Shown here piece after piece: positions 52,653 to 60,739 of a DNA stretch of 64,000 bases. The DNA is taken from the NCBI RefSeq assembly GCF_000247645.1, contig NZ_AHWA01000004.1:992001-1056000 (forward strand), in the 5' to 3' direction. The DNA comes from Salinibacterium sp. PAMC 21357 (GTDB taxonomy: Bacteria > Actinomycetota > Actinomycetes > Actinomycetales > Microbacteriaceae). The notes under the pieces were generated by a model, which made no database searches, was not told where the DNA came from, and worked only from the letters and a program-made list of their open reading frames with translations. Within the stretch, counting starts at the first letter, position 1. Each line of letters begins with the position of its first letter. A program made the position numbers and the translations under genes.

Positions 52653-52693
52653 TATTCAACCCACGATCTCCAACTCCCAGCTACCGTAGACCC

Positions 52694-52996
52694 GTGACTA
52701 CTTTCAGCGCAGAAATCGTGTCCGCCGTCCTCGCCCACATGAATAGCGACCACAACGATGACAATCTGCTCATCGTGCGTGCGTTTGCGGAATCCGCCGC
52801 TATCTCAGCGGCCATGGTGTCGCTCGACGGCACCGAGGGCACGTGGCAGTATTCGGATGACGACGGCATCGAACACCATGTGACCGTGCCGTGGAGCACT
52901 CCGATCAGCGAGCGTGCGGAGATCCGCCACGAAATCGTGAAGCTCTACGATGCTGCGTGCGAAAAGTTGGGTGTCGAAGCTCGCCCGCACAGCTAA
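52694..52996 (+). CDS. DUF2470 domain protein
   Basis: This 100-residue protein from GTG 52694 carries the DUF2470 pattern: VSAVLAHMNSDHNDDNLLIVRAF, then an EGTWQYSDDDGIEHHVTVPW sheet and a C-terminal helix. The His pair in MNSDHND is typical. The same domain forms the C-terminal part of HugZ-type heme utilisation proteins, and a heme oxygenase gene lies 3 kb away. TACCGT with a 6-base spacer precedes the GTG, suggesting a leaderless transcript. It is divergent from copB. Confidence 0.85.
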   Translation: MTTFSAEIVSAVLAHMNSDHNDDNLLIVRAFAESAAISAAMVSLDGTEGTWQYSDDDGIEHHVTVPWSTPISERAEIRHEIVKLYDAACEKLGVEARPHS

Positions 52997-53117
52997 CGAT
53001 GCGGTAATCCTCGTCCACAAGTTCACCTCTTTGTGCCCCTAGCCAAACCATCTGGGTGAGGAGTACGAATAAGAGTCAACAGCGCGAGCATCGTGTTCGC
53101 GCGGAGGAGGCACTTCA

Positions 53118-53525
53118 ATGACTACATCACCTAACCGCCTGCTGGGAGTTATCTTCGGCGCGGTCTACATTCTTGTCGGGTTGCTCGGCTTCACCGTCAC
53201 CAACGGCGTTGGCTTCTTTGCAACCGAGGGTGGACTCCTGCTCGGGCTATTCGAAGTGAACATCTTCCATAACGTTGCCCACCTCCTCATCGGTGCAGCA
53301 CTGCTGCTGGCAGGAATTTCCAACAAGCGCGCCGCACGCACCGCCAACTCCACCGTCGGCTTCGCCTACCTCGCCCTCGGCTTTGCCGGCTTGCTGCTCG
53401 TGGGCACCTCGCTCAACATCCTGGCCCTCAACGCCGCCGACAACGTGCTGCACTTTGCCAGCGCTGTTGTTCTGCTCGCCGTTGGCCTCGGCGCCGACAA
53501 GCGCGCAACCGGCGTTAGCGCCTAA
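53118..53525 (+). CDS. DUF4383 domain membrane protein
   Basis: This 135-residue protein with four transmembrane helices matches DUF4383: LLGVIFGAVYILVGLLGF, FEVNIFHNVAHLLIGAALLLAG, and the ALNAADNVLHFASAVVLLAVG end with conserved Asn and His residues. The function is unknown, and members are common in actinobacteria and often stress-linked. GGAGGAGG precedes the ATG strongly. It is followed at 112 bases by another membrane protein gene. Confidence 0.9.
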   Translation: MTTSPNRLLGVIFGAVYILVGLLGFTVTNGVGFFATEGGLLLGLFEVNIFHNVAHLLIGAALLLAGISNKRAARTANSTVGFAYLALGFAGLLLVGTSLNILALNAADNVLHFASAVVLLAVGLGADKRATGVSA

Positions 53526-53637
53526 CCCGCCGCGGCTGACATCCGATTACCGGTTCGCCAGCCGCCACCGCGCCTCCCCGCGCCACACCCCTGGGCAGCT
53601 CAGCAGCCCCATCTTCAGCACCGAGAGGAGAACCAAC

Positions 53638-54225
53638 ATGTCCGCTATCACCCGAACTTGGATCGCGTTTGCCGCAGTAGGCGCCGGCCTGATTCATGTT
53701 GCGCTAGTAATTGGTTCCCCTCTCGCGCTGGCGATACCGCTCGGCCTTCTCGGCATAGTCGAATTTGGCTGGGGTGTCTTTGCGTTCACTCGCGAGCAGT
53801 TGCCAACGCCGCGTGCCGCTATTGTCGTTGCGGTGGCTCCACTCGTTGCCTGGGGCCTGCTGGTCGGCGCGGCATCCAGTCTTCAGATCCCCGCTCTTGC
53901 CTCATTAATGGATGTCGTGCCCTGGGGCATTGCCGCAATCTTCCAACTATTCGTCGCCACGTCGATCTCGCTACAGGCGCGTCGCATCCGCGAGGGGCGA
54001 CAACGGGCAAGCACGGCGCCCGGTGCGGCTCGCTACCTGACGGCCCTCATGCTTGGCGCTCTCGCGGTTTCTGCCCTGACAACTCCTGCTCTCGCCGCCA
54101 CCGAGGCCGGCATTTACGCTCAGCCCCATGGCGAACACGATGGTTCATTCACTCCTCAAAGGGACTCGCCAGCCGGTGACGTTCCCGAAGTCGTGTTCGA
54201 CGTTCCGAGCCACACCGGTCACTAG
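53638..54225 (+). CDS. Hypothetical membrane protein with His-containing tail
   Basis: This 195-residue protein has about five hydrophobic segments (residues 8-26, 28-48, 60-80, 88-108, 135-152). A polar extracytoplasmic tail (GIYAQPHGEHDGSFTPQRD, ending SHTGH) contains several histidines. GAGAGGAGAAC precedes the ATG. No family is recognised. The His/Asp-rich tail and nearby copper and heme genes hint at metal handling, but this is only suggestive. Confidence 0.78.
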   Translation: MSAITRTWIAFAAVGAGLIHVALVIGSPLALAIPLGLLGIVEFGWGVFAFTREQLPTPRAAIVVAVAPLVAWGLLVGAASSLQIPALASLMDVVPWGIAAIFQLFVATSISLQARRIREGRQRASTAPGAARYLTALMLGALAVSALTTPALAATEAGIYAQPHGEHDGSFTPQRDSPAGDVPEVVFDVPSHTGH

Positions 54226-54243
54226 GTCACGTGATCGCTTCGC

Positions 54244-55758
54244 CTAGCTGCGCACCGAACGCAAGGTCACTAGCGTGATTGTGATGGCCACTGCCATGAG
54301 GCCGACGGCGACCCAGGACGTCGTGACGACTCCTGTGTCAAAGGCGTGACGCGCGGTGTCTAAGAGTTGCCCACCGAGCCCATTCGGCAGGGTGGACGCC
54401 ACCTCGACGGCACCGCCCAGAGTCTCGCGCGCTGCCGTCGCATCCGCTTCGGTCAACCCGTCCGGGATAACGATAGACGACCGGTACGAGGCGGTGAGGA
54501 TGCTGCCGAGTACGGCAGTTCCCAGCACGGCGCCCAATTCGTAGGCTGTTTCAGAGACGCCGGATGCCGCCCCAGCTTTGTCGGGGGGAACGCTCGAGAT
54601 GATGAGATCGTTCGACAGGGTTTCGGCGGAGCCGATTCCGGCACCGAGCACACAGAACGCCACGATGTAGCTCAGCACTGTCGCGTCGCTTCCGATCAGC
54701 GCGATCGAAGCGTAGGCGAGTAGCGAGAGAAACAGGCCGCCGGCCATGAGATAGCCGGGGCGCACATACCGTACGAGCGGTACAACCCCGAGACCGGCGA
54801 GGATGATCACCACGATGCCCGGGGTGAGGGCAACTGCTGCGTCGAAGGGACTGAGCCCCACGACAAGCTGCAGGTGTTGGGTGAGAAAGAACAGAAGTCC
54901 CAAGAGCGAGAAGACGCTGACCAGGTTCACCAGAACCGCGCCGGAGAACGAGGGAACCCGGAACAGGTTCATGTCGAGCATGGGGTTGGGTTGGGCGAGC
55001 AGTCGACGCACGAAGTACACCCCCGCGAGAGCGGCAACGATGAGCAGCACTATGGGGAGCACGCCGATGCCCTCTGTGGCGATAACTTTGATCGCATAGA
55101 CCGCAGGCCCAAGGGTGAAGATCGACAGCACGATGCTGCCGAAGTCGAATGGTCCGGGGGCTGGATCTTTCGATTCGGCGATGAGCAGGGGCGCGAAGAT
55201 CAGCAGCGGAAGCAGGAAGGGCACAGCAACGAGAAACACCGATCCCCACCAGAAGTGCTCAAGAAGCACACCACCGACGAGGGGACCGATTGCAGAACCG
55301 GCCGAAAAGCCCGCGGCCCAAATAGCGATAGCGAGGCGGCGCTGCCGACGATCGCCAAACAGCGAGCGCAGCAGCGAAAGAGTCGATGGCATGAGCATGG
55401 CGCCGAAGACTCCGAGGAACACCCGCGCGATGATGAGCGAGGTCGCATCAGGGGCAAAAGCGGCAAGCACGGAAACGATTCCGAAACCGGATGCCCCAAT
55501 CAACAGCATCCGGCGGCGGCCAAAGCGATCGCCGAGATTACCCATGCCCACGAGCAGCGCTGCGAGCACCAGGGGATAAACGTCGACAATCCAGAGTTGC
55601 GCCACCGCACTCGGCCGCAAGTCTCTGGCGATACTCGGCAGCGCAAAGCTCAGCACCGTGTTATCGATAGAGACAAGAAGTGTCGGCAACATCAGCACGC
55701 CAAGGGCGAACCATTGCTTGGTCGTCGCTAAGACGCGGGGCTGGTCAGTCGTACTCAC
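54244..55758 (-). CDS. MFS transporter, DHA2-type multidrug exporter
   Basis: This 504-residue protein with about 14 membrane helices starts at GTG 55758. Motif A is GDRFGRRRMLLIGAS, antiporter motif C-like sequence appears in GFSAGSAIGPLVGG, and the N-terminal LDNTVL-type motif reads SIDNTVLSFALP. These place it with EmrB/QacA-type proton-coupled exporters. TATCGT with a 6-base spacer precedes the GTG, so the transcript is probably leaderless. It is divergent from heme oxygenase. Confidence 0.92.
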   Translation of the reverse strand: MSTTDQPRVLATTKQWFALGVLMLPTLLVSIDNTVLSFALPSIARDLRPSAVAQLWIVDVYPLVLAALLVGMGNLGDRFGRRRMLLIGASGFGIVSVLAAFAPDATSLIIARVFLGVFGAMLMPSTLSLLRSLFGDRRQRRLAIAIWAAGFSAGSAIGPLVGGVLLEHFWWGSVFLVAVPFLLPLLIFAPLLIAESKDPAPGPFDFGSIVLSIFTLGPAVYAIKVIATEGIGVLPIVLLIVAALAGVYFVRRLLAQPNPMLDMNLFRVPSFSGAVLVNLVSVFSLLGLLFFLTQHLQLVVGLSPFDAAVALTPGIVVIILAGLGVVPLVRYVRPGYLMAGGLFLSLLAYASIALIGSDATVLSYIVAFCVLGAGIGSAETLSNDLIISSVPPDKAGAASGVSETAYELGAVLGTAVLGSILTASYRSSIVIPDGLTEADATAARETLGGAVEVASTLPNGLGGQLLDTARHAFDTGVVTTSWVAVGLMAVAITITLVTLRSVRS

Positions 55759-55824
55759 TAGCTCACGATACAGTCCCGCCGAACACCCAACTTTTGGATG
55801 ATGCAGTGTCAGCAGCCCTCCCAC

Positions 55825-55843
55825 TAGAGTGAGGGTCACCTAA
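55825..55843. promoter_or_regulatory. Candidate DtxR/IdeR iron box
   Basis: Read on the minus strand, the 19 bases begin TTAGGTGA and match the DtxR/IdeR consensus at 12 of 19 positions by eye. They lie 22 bases before the heme oxygenase start. Iron-dependent repression of heme oxygenase is common in actinobacteria, so the site is plausible but weak. Confidence 0.4.
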
Positions 55844-55865
55844 CTCACTTCGCTAGGAGAATCCA

Positions 55866-56513
55866 GTGGCTGTTATTCCTTTCTCGCAGGCCCTTCGCGA
55901 GCGCACGTGGTCAAGCCACGGCGATAGCGAAGGTGCCGATTTCATGAAAGATCTCATGACGGGCAAAGGCAGCCGCGATGACTACATCGCTTTGGTCGCC
56001 CAGCACTACTTCATCTACGAAGCAATCGAAGCTGCCGCAGATCACTTCGCGAATGACCCCGTAGCCGCGCCATTCATCACTTCGCAGCTGACTCGCCTGC
56101 CCGCCATCGAAGCCGACCTCGAGTTTCTTCTCGGGGCCGACTGGCGTGACCAGATCGCCCCGCTTCCGACCGCGGCAGCGTATGCCGCCCGCGTCCGCGA
56201 GATCGCCGCCCAAGACTGGGCTGGCGGGTTTATCGCCCACCACTACACTCGCTACCTCGGCGACCTTTCGGGTGGGCAGGTCATCCGCACTCTTATGCAG
56301 CGCCAGTTCGGTTTTGAAACCAACGGCGTCGGTTTCTACCTGTTTGATCAGATTGCGAAGCCCAAAGAGTTCAAGAGCACCTACCGCGATCAACTCGATG
56401 CTGTGCAGTGGGATGACGCCGAACGTGAGCGCGTCATCAACGAAGTCTTGACAGCCTACAAGTTCAACACCGACCTTTTCATCGACCTGTCACGCGCAAA
56501 GGCTGCCGCCTAA
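55866..56513 (+). CDS. hmuO: Heme oxygenase (biliverdin-producing)
   Basis: This 215-residue all-helical enzyme opens heme to biliverdin, CO and iron. The proximal ligand is H18 in WSSHGDSEGADFM. The distal helix has the conserved glycines in YLGDLSGGQVI, and HYFIYEAIE and HHYTRYLGD are typical. It begins at GTG 55866 with AGGAGA upstream. Its stop overlaps that of the converging oxidoreductase by four bases. Together with the DUF2470 protein it points to heme-iron use. Confidence 0.93.
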   Translation: MAVIPFSQALRERTWSSHGDSEGADFMKDLMTGKGSRDDYIALVAQHYFIYEAIEAAADHFANDPVAAPFITSQLTRLPAIEADLEFLLGADWRDQIAPLPTAAAYAARVREIAAQDWAGGFIAHHYTRYLGDLSGGQVIRTLMQRQFGFETNGVGFYLFDQIAKPKEFKSTYRDQLDAVQWDDAERERVINEVLTAYKFNTDLFIDLSRAKAAA

Positions 56514-57523
56514 CCAGCCTCAACCTGGGCGCGCAAGGTGTCGAGCGTCTCCAAAATTTCGATCGAAACATCGAGTGGATGCTCCGGCGCCTCGGTTCGG
56601 CCAGCCGCAATGTGATGTGCGATCGCCGTCGTCTGAAACGCGAGCCCCTCGCGGCCACGCAATCCGGTGCCATCGGTGAACTCCGTGCGCTCTTCGTCAC
56701 GCACAACGGCGAACCCGTGGGGCGCGTAAAAGGGGGTGCGCACCTCAACGCGAGCCCGAGTGCCGTTGATGCGGGCCTCCGTGGGGGTGTCGGCGAGCAT
56801 TGTCGTGTGCAAAACCGATTGGGCGCCACTGGCGTGCCCAAGAATCATCGCTGCTTGGCCATCAACGCCGCTCGCGAGCATCCGCCCTGTCGCCGCCAGC
56901 GAATTGGGGGCACCGAGGGCGAACCGGGAAAACCACACCGGATAGATTCCGATGTCGCGAAGTGAGCCGCCACCCATCGCTGGGTCGAATACCGGCTGGC
57001 CAGCAGGATCGCCAAAATTTGCCCCGAAATCGGCGGTCACAATTTTTAGGTCGCCAAGGTCTCCGGCGGCGAGGAGTTGAGCGATTATGGTCGTCTGCGG
57101 CAAGAACCTGGTCCACATCGCCTCCATCGCAAAGACTCCGGCCGCCCGCGCAGCGGCAACAATCACCTGCGCATCGGCGGCATCGATGCCGAGAGGCTTT
57201 TCGATCAGCACATGCTTGCCCGCGGCGATCGCCAGCAAGGCCAAAGGGCGATGAAATACGTTCGGGGCAGCGATATAAATGATGTCCACTGCTGGATCTG
57301 CCGCAAGCTGCTCATAGCTTCCGTAGCTTCGCTCGATGCCGTTCTTCTGCGCGAATTCGGCAGCTCGCTCAGCGGACCGAGACGCTACCGCCACAACCCG
57401 CTGGTCAGTGTGAGCGTGCATTGCTGCCACCCAATCGGTAGCGATACCGCCCGGAGCGAGCACCCCCCAGTTCAGCAGTGGCCCGCCACGAAGGGGCGCA
57501 GCAGTCGATTCAGGCAGAATCAC
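56510..57523 (-). CDS. Gfo/Idh/MocA family oxidoreductase
   Basis: This 337-residue NAD(P)-dependent dehydrogenase has a Rossmann N-terminus (WGVLAPGGIATDWVAAM), the EKPLG motif with catalytic Lys (VLIEKPLGIDAADA) and GGGSLRDIGIYPV in the C-terminal domain, as in trans-1,2-dihydrobenzene-1,2-diol or glucose-fructose-type dehydrogenases. The substrate is unknown. Its ATG overlaps the stop of the GNAT gene by four bases, so the two form an operon. Confidence 0.9.
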   Translation of the reverse strand: MILPESTAAPLRGGPLLNWGVLAPGGIATDWVAAMHAHTDQRVVAVASRSAERAAEFAQKNGIERSYGSYEQLAADPAVDIIYIAAPNVFHRPLALLAIAAGKHVLIEKPLGIDAADAQVIVAAARAAGVFAMEAMWTRFLPQTTIIAQLLAAGDLGDLKIVTADFGANFGDPAGQPVFDPAMGGGSLRDIGIYPVWFSRFALGAPNSLAATGRMLASGVDGQAAMILGHASGAQSVLHTTMLADTPTEARINGTRARVEVRTPFYAPHGFAVVRDEERTEFTDGTGLRGREGLAFQTTAIAHHIAAGRTEAPEHPLDVSIEILETLDTLRAQVEAG

Positions 57524-58113
57524 GATAGTTCTCTTCCCAGATAGATCGAATCGGTACCGCTAGCGAGCTCAACGAAGCCCAAGTGGCGATAAAACGCGAT
57601 TGCATTGTGGTTGTCTTCTCCGACCCCCAAATGGATGCCCGGCACACCGCGAGCGCGCAGCTCATCAAATAGCTTCTCGAGCAGTGCACGCCCCAATCCT
57701 TTACCTTGCACGCGCGGCAGCAGATCGATGTGAAGGTGGGCGGGGTAACGCTCGGCCACGGCATCCGGGGCGCGCACGGGTGAGTGAAGGTGGGCGATTA
57801 GCTCGTCGTCAAGCGTTGCACTGTCGGTCGGAGGATATTGTTCGCGGAGCGCTGGCCACCACTGCCGCTCTTGCCACTCTTCGAACTGGTGGGTGTCGGC
57901 AGCGCCGAGCACATAGCCAGCTACTCCCTGTTCGTCCACGATGACGAAGGCGAGATCAGGGTGCCCCACGAGATAGGGGCCAACATAAATGTGACCCAGC
58001 AGATCGGGATTGGCATAAAGCGCGCTGCCATCGGCACCGGCGTCGGCGGTCTGGAGACAGACTCGATAGGTTCCGGGAAGGTCTTGCGGTCCAGCCAGAC
58101 GGATATGGGTCAT
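57520..58113 (-). CDS. GNAT family N-acetyltransferase
   Basis: This 197-residue acetyltransferase has its acetyl-CoA binding motif A at RVQGKGLGRALLEKLF, preceded by LHIDLLP and followed by GVPGIHLGVGEDNHNAIAFYRHLGF (motif B). The N-terminus is longer than minimal GNATs and resembles the group that includes O-GlcNAcase-type acetyltransferase-like domains and aminoglycoside acetyltransferases. It is the first gene of a two-gene operon with the Gfo/Idh/MocA oxidoreductase and is divergent from the GlcNAc operon. Confidence 0.9.
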   Translation of the reverse strand: MTHIRLAGPQDLPGTYRVCLQTADAGADGSALYANPDLLGHIYVGPYLVGHPDLAFVIVDEQGVAGYVLGAADTHQFEEWQERQWWPALREQYPPTDSATLDDELIAHLHSPVRAPDAVAERYPAHLHIDLLPRVQGKGLGRALLEKLFDELRARGVPGIHLGVGEDNHNAIAFYRHLGFVELASGTDSIYLGRELS

Positions 58114-58137
58114 AGTTTCACCATATAGCGCCCGTCA

Positions 58138-58288
58138 AGTGGTCTCTTCCCATTGTCACGCTACGATGTCAGAGTGGTCTAAGGCGGCTCGCTACCAGTG
58201 CCGCCTTCTCACGGAATCCATAGATATCCGGGGCACTTTTGGGTATCACGGTTCAGTAAGCAGCACCGCTATTGGTCTAACCAGACCT
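58138..58288. promoter_or_regulatory. Cluster of TGGTCT motifs (DasR/NagR-like sites)
   Basis: AAGTGGTCTC (58138), GAGTGGTCTAA (58173) and a paired site GGTCT-AACC-AGACC (58274-58287) lie in the region upstream of the GntR gene. TGGTCT/AGACCA is the core of DasR-type operators for GlcNAc genes. A separate palindrome, GCCCAT-AA-ATGGGC (58298-58311), overlaps the first possible start codon. Confidence 0.6.
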
Positions 58289-58335
58289 TTACCGAGTGCC
58301 CATAAATGGGCTCTAATGTGAAGGTGACAGTCGTC

Positions 58336-59064
58336 GTGGAATCAACCAGACACACACTCAGAGCGCGCCTACGAGAATTAGTCGCGTCAACCGAGGTGGG
58401 CAAGAGCCTGCCGAGCGAGCGAGACCTCAGCGCCCAATGGGGCGTCGCCAGAATGACAATCCGCCGCGCAGTCGACGCTCTCGTCGCCGAAGGGCTCGTT
58501 GAGCGCCGCCATGGCTCCGGCACCTATGTCACTCCCCAACCGTTCGTTCGCCTGCTCGGACTCACCTCGTTCTCGCAAGACATGCGCGACCGTGGGCTCG
58601 AGCCCAGCGCGCGGTTGCTTGCCTACCGCGTCGCGCCCGCCGATTCCGCGATCGCCACCCAATTGCACATCTCCCCCGGCGATCAGGTCGTCAGTTTCAC
58701 CAGATTGCGTTTAGGGGGCGGCGAAGCAATGGCGGTCGAGACTGTCTGGATTCCTCAGGCGCTCGTCCCCGGCATCAATGGCAGTGACCTCGGTGGTTCG
58801 CTCTACGAACTACTCAGCTCCCGCTACCGCATTGTGCCCGGCGCCGCCAACGTCTCGATCGAACCGGTGCTGCCCGACCAGCGTGTGCGCGAACTGCTCA
58901 CGATCGCCGCTGATCAGGCGTGCTTGCGCATCCGCATGGTCGACTCGGATGCGCGCGGCAACATCATCATGATCGCCAACTGTTTCTACCGCGGCGACAA
59001 ATACCAACTCACCGCCCAAGTGTCTGGCGCGGCTTTTACTCCCGAACAAGCAAGGAAAAGTTGA
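58336..59064 (+). CDS. GntR/HutC-family regulator of the GlcNAc operon
   Basis: I chose GTG 58336 because AAGGTG lies 9 bases upstream. ATG 58306 is inside a palindrome. The 242-residue protein has a GntR winged helix (LPSERDLSAQWGVARMTIRRAVDAL, then GLVERRHGSGTYVTP) and a UTRA effector domain (LGLTSFSQDMRDRG through to AQVSGAAFTPEQARKS). This matches DasR/NagR regulators sensing GlcN-6-P or GlcNAc-6-P. It is the first gene of the operon and probably autoregulated through the TGGTCT sites. Confidence 0.9.
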   Translation: MESTRHTLRARLRELVASTEVGKSLPSERDLSAQWGVARMTIRRAVDALVAEGLVERRHGSGTYVTPQPFVRLLGLTSFSQDMRDRGLEPSARLLAYRVAPADSAIATQLHISPGDQVVSFTRLRLGGGEAMAVETVWIPQALVPGINGSDLGGSLYELLSSRYRIVPGAANVSIEPVLPDQRVRELLTIAADQACLRIRMVDSDARGNIIMIANCFYRGDKYQLTAQVSGAAFTPEQARKS

Positions 59065-59987
59065 TGCTTACCGTTCTCGGCGTTGATGGCGGGCAGTCCG
59101 GCATCCGGGTTAAAAGCACCGCGCAACCGGGAACGGTCGAGGTCGATGGAGTCAGCCGGCTTGAGGGCGACACTGTGCGTTCCGTCTTCAATGCTGTCGC
59201 AAGCGCCTGGAGTCATGGCCATTTCGAGCCAGTCGACCGCGTCGTCATGGGTCTGACGACATCCCCCGCCGATGCCGCTGCCGCGTCGAGACTTGGCGCC
59301 CTGGTTGCAGCAACTACTGGTGCGCGCGAGGTGTGGGTGGCGGATGACACTGTTACTTCGCACGCTGGCGCACTTTCGGGCGAGCCCGGCGTCTCTCTCA
59401 TCACCGGAACCGGCGTCGGGTGTCTTGCCCTGAAGGCCGACGGCGAATCACGAGTTATTGATGGCCACGGCTACCTCCTCGGTGACGCCGGCGGTGGTTT
59501 CTGGATCGGCAGCCGCGGGGTGTCAGCCGTGCTCAAGCAGCTTGACGGTCGCGGCGAAACCACCATGCTCACCGAGCGTGCCGAGAATCAATTTGCCGGT
59601 CTCCACAATCTTGCCGCCCGCATTCACAGCGTGCGTCGCCCTGTCAATCGCGTTTCGCAGTTCGCCCGTGATGTGCTGACCGCCGCGGTCGAAGGGGACG
59701 CCGTCGCAAACAAGATCGTCGATGGTGCCGCCCGTGAGTTGTTCGAGACTGCTCGCGTTGGGCTGAACTGGGTTGGCCAAGATGCCCCGCTCGCGCTCGG
59801 CGGAAAACTGCTCGGTCACAACACTGTTCTCTTTGCCAGACTCGTCGAGCTTCTGGCGGCGGAGGGTTTGTCGTTCCGTCCAGCGGATGCCTCCGCTCTC
59901 GACGGTGCACTGCTGCTGGGCGCTGGCGAGACCAACAGCATCTATCGCAGTCTTATCCATATCTGGAAAGAAGAGCCATCATCGTGA
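59064..59987 (+). CDS. nagK: N-acetylglucosamine kinase (BadF/BadG/BcrA/BcrD ATPase family)
   Basis: This 307-residue ASKHA-fold kinase has phosphate-1 motif GVDGGQSGIRVK, SLITGTGVGCLAL as the phosphate-2 region, and GDAGGGFWIGSRGV, which is typical of NagK-type GlcNAc kinases. It should make GlcNAc-6-phosphate from internalised or released GlcNAc. It overlaps the GntR stop by three bases and the following SIS gene by four. The DGHGYLLGD segment contains the likely catalytic Asp region. Confidence 0.88.
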   Translation: MLTVLGVDGGQSGIRVKSTAQPGTVEVDGVSRLEGDTVRSVFNAVASAWSHGHFEPVDRVVMGLTTSPADAAAASRLGALVAATTGAREVWVADDTVTSHAGALSGEPGVSLITGTGVGCLALKADGESRVIDGHGYLLGDAGGGFWIGSRGVSAVLKQLDGRGETTMLTERAENQFAGLHNLAARIHSVRRPVNRVSQFARDVLTAAVEGDAVANKIVDGAARELFETARVGLNWVGQDAPLALGGKLLGHNTVLFARLVELLAAEGLSFRPADASALDGALLLGAGETNSIYRSLIHIWKEEPSS

Positions 59988-60739
59988 CGACCACCCCGAA
60001 TGCCCTCGATTTGGAGTCACCTGCCGATCGCTTTCTCTCGCATGCAATCGAACTGATTGAACGCCTCCGCACCGACGAAGCAGCGAATATCGTTGCGGCG
60101 GCCAGACTCATCGCCAATACCCTCATCGCCAAGCGCACCGTTCACGTCTTCGGCACTGGTCACTCCCACATGATGGCGGAAGAGCTCTTCTACCGTGCCG
60201 GTGGGCTCGTCAATGTTCGTCCGTTGCTCTTCGACGGGCTCATGCTGCACTCGAGCGCACCGCTCAGCACCTCGCTGGAGCGTCTGCCTGGCTTGGCCGC
60301 GGCACTGCTCGGTGACCACCCCATTTCTGCGGGAGACGTTCTGATCGTTGCCTCGAATTCGGGAAGCAACGCCGTGACGTCGGAGCTCGTGCAGCTCGTC
60401 ATCGCTAACGGCGTTCCGGTTATTGCCCTCACGAGTCTCAATCATGCAACGTCGTCTTCCGCTCGCCCTACGGCTTTCCCTAGACTGCATGAGTTAGCCA
60501 CTGTTGTTATTGATAACGGTGGTCGCGTCGGGGATGCCGCGGTAGACATCAGCGGGATCGACAAGCCGGTGTCTGCGACCTCGACAGTAATCGGGTCAGC
60601 GATTCTCAATGCAGTAATGGCCGAAGCTATTCAGTTGGCCGTAAATGAGGGCGTGATTCCCGACGTTTACGAAAGCAGCAATACCAGCAGTGGCGATGCC
60701 ACGAATCATAAATTCACCACAAGGGAGGCGGTTGTATGA
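59984..60739 (+). CDS. SIS-domain sugar-phosphate protein
   Basis: This 251-residue protein has a sugar isomerase domain: TVHVFGTGHSHMMAEELFYRAGG with the phosphate-binding Ser/His, and DVLIVASNSGSNAVTSELV with the SNSG motif. It belongs to the SIS group related to MurQ-like etherases and UPF0309 proteins. In this operon it may process GlcNAc- or MurNAc-derived phosphates. MurNAc etherase activity is possible but lacks the usual MurQ length. It starts at GTG 59984 and overlaps its neighbours by four bases on each side. Confidence 0.87.
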   Translation: MTTTPNALDLESPADRFLSHAIELIERLRTDEAANIVAAARLIANTLIAKRTVHVFGTGHSHMMAEELFYRAGGLVNVRPLLFDGLMLHSSAPLSTSLERLPGLAAALLGDHPISAGDVLIVASNSGSNAVTSELVQLVIANGVPVIALTSLNHATSSSARPTAFPRLHELATVVIDNGGRVGDAAVDISGIDKPVSATSTVIGSAILNAVMAEAIQLAVNEGVIPDVYESSNTSSGDATNHKFTTREAVV

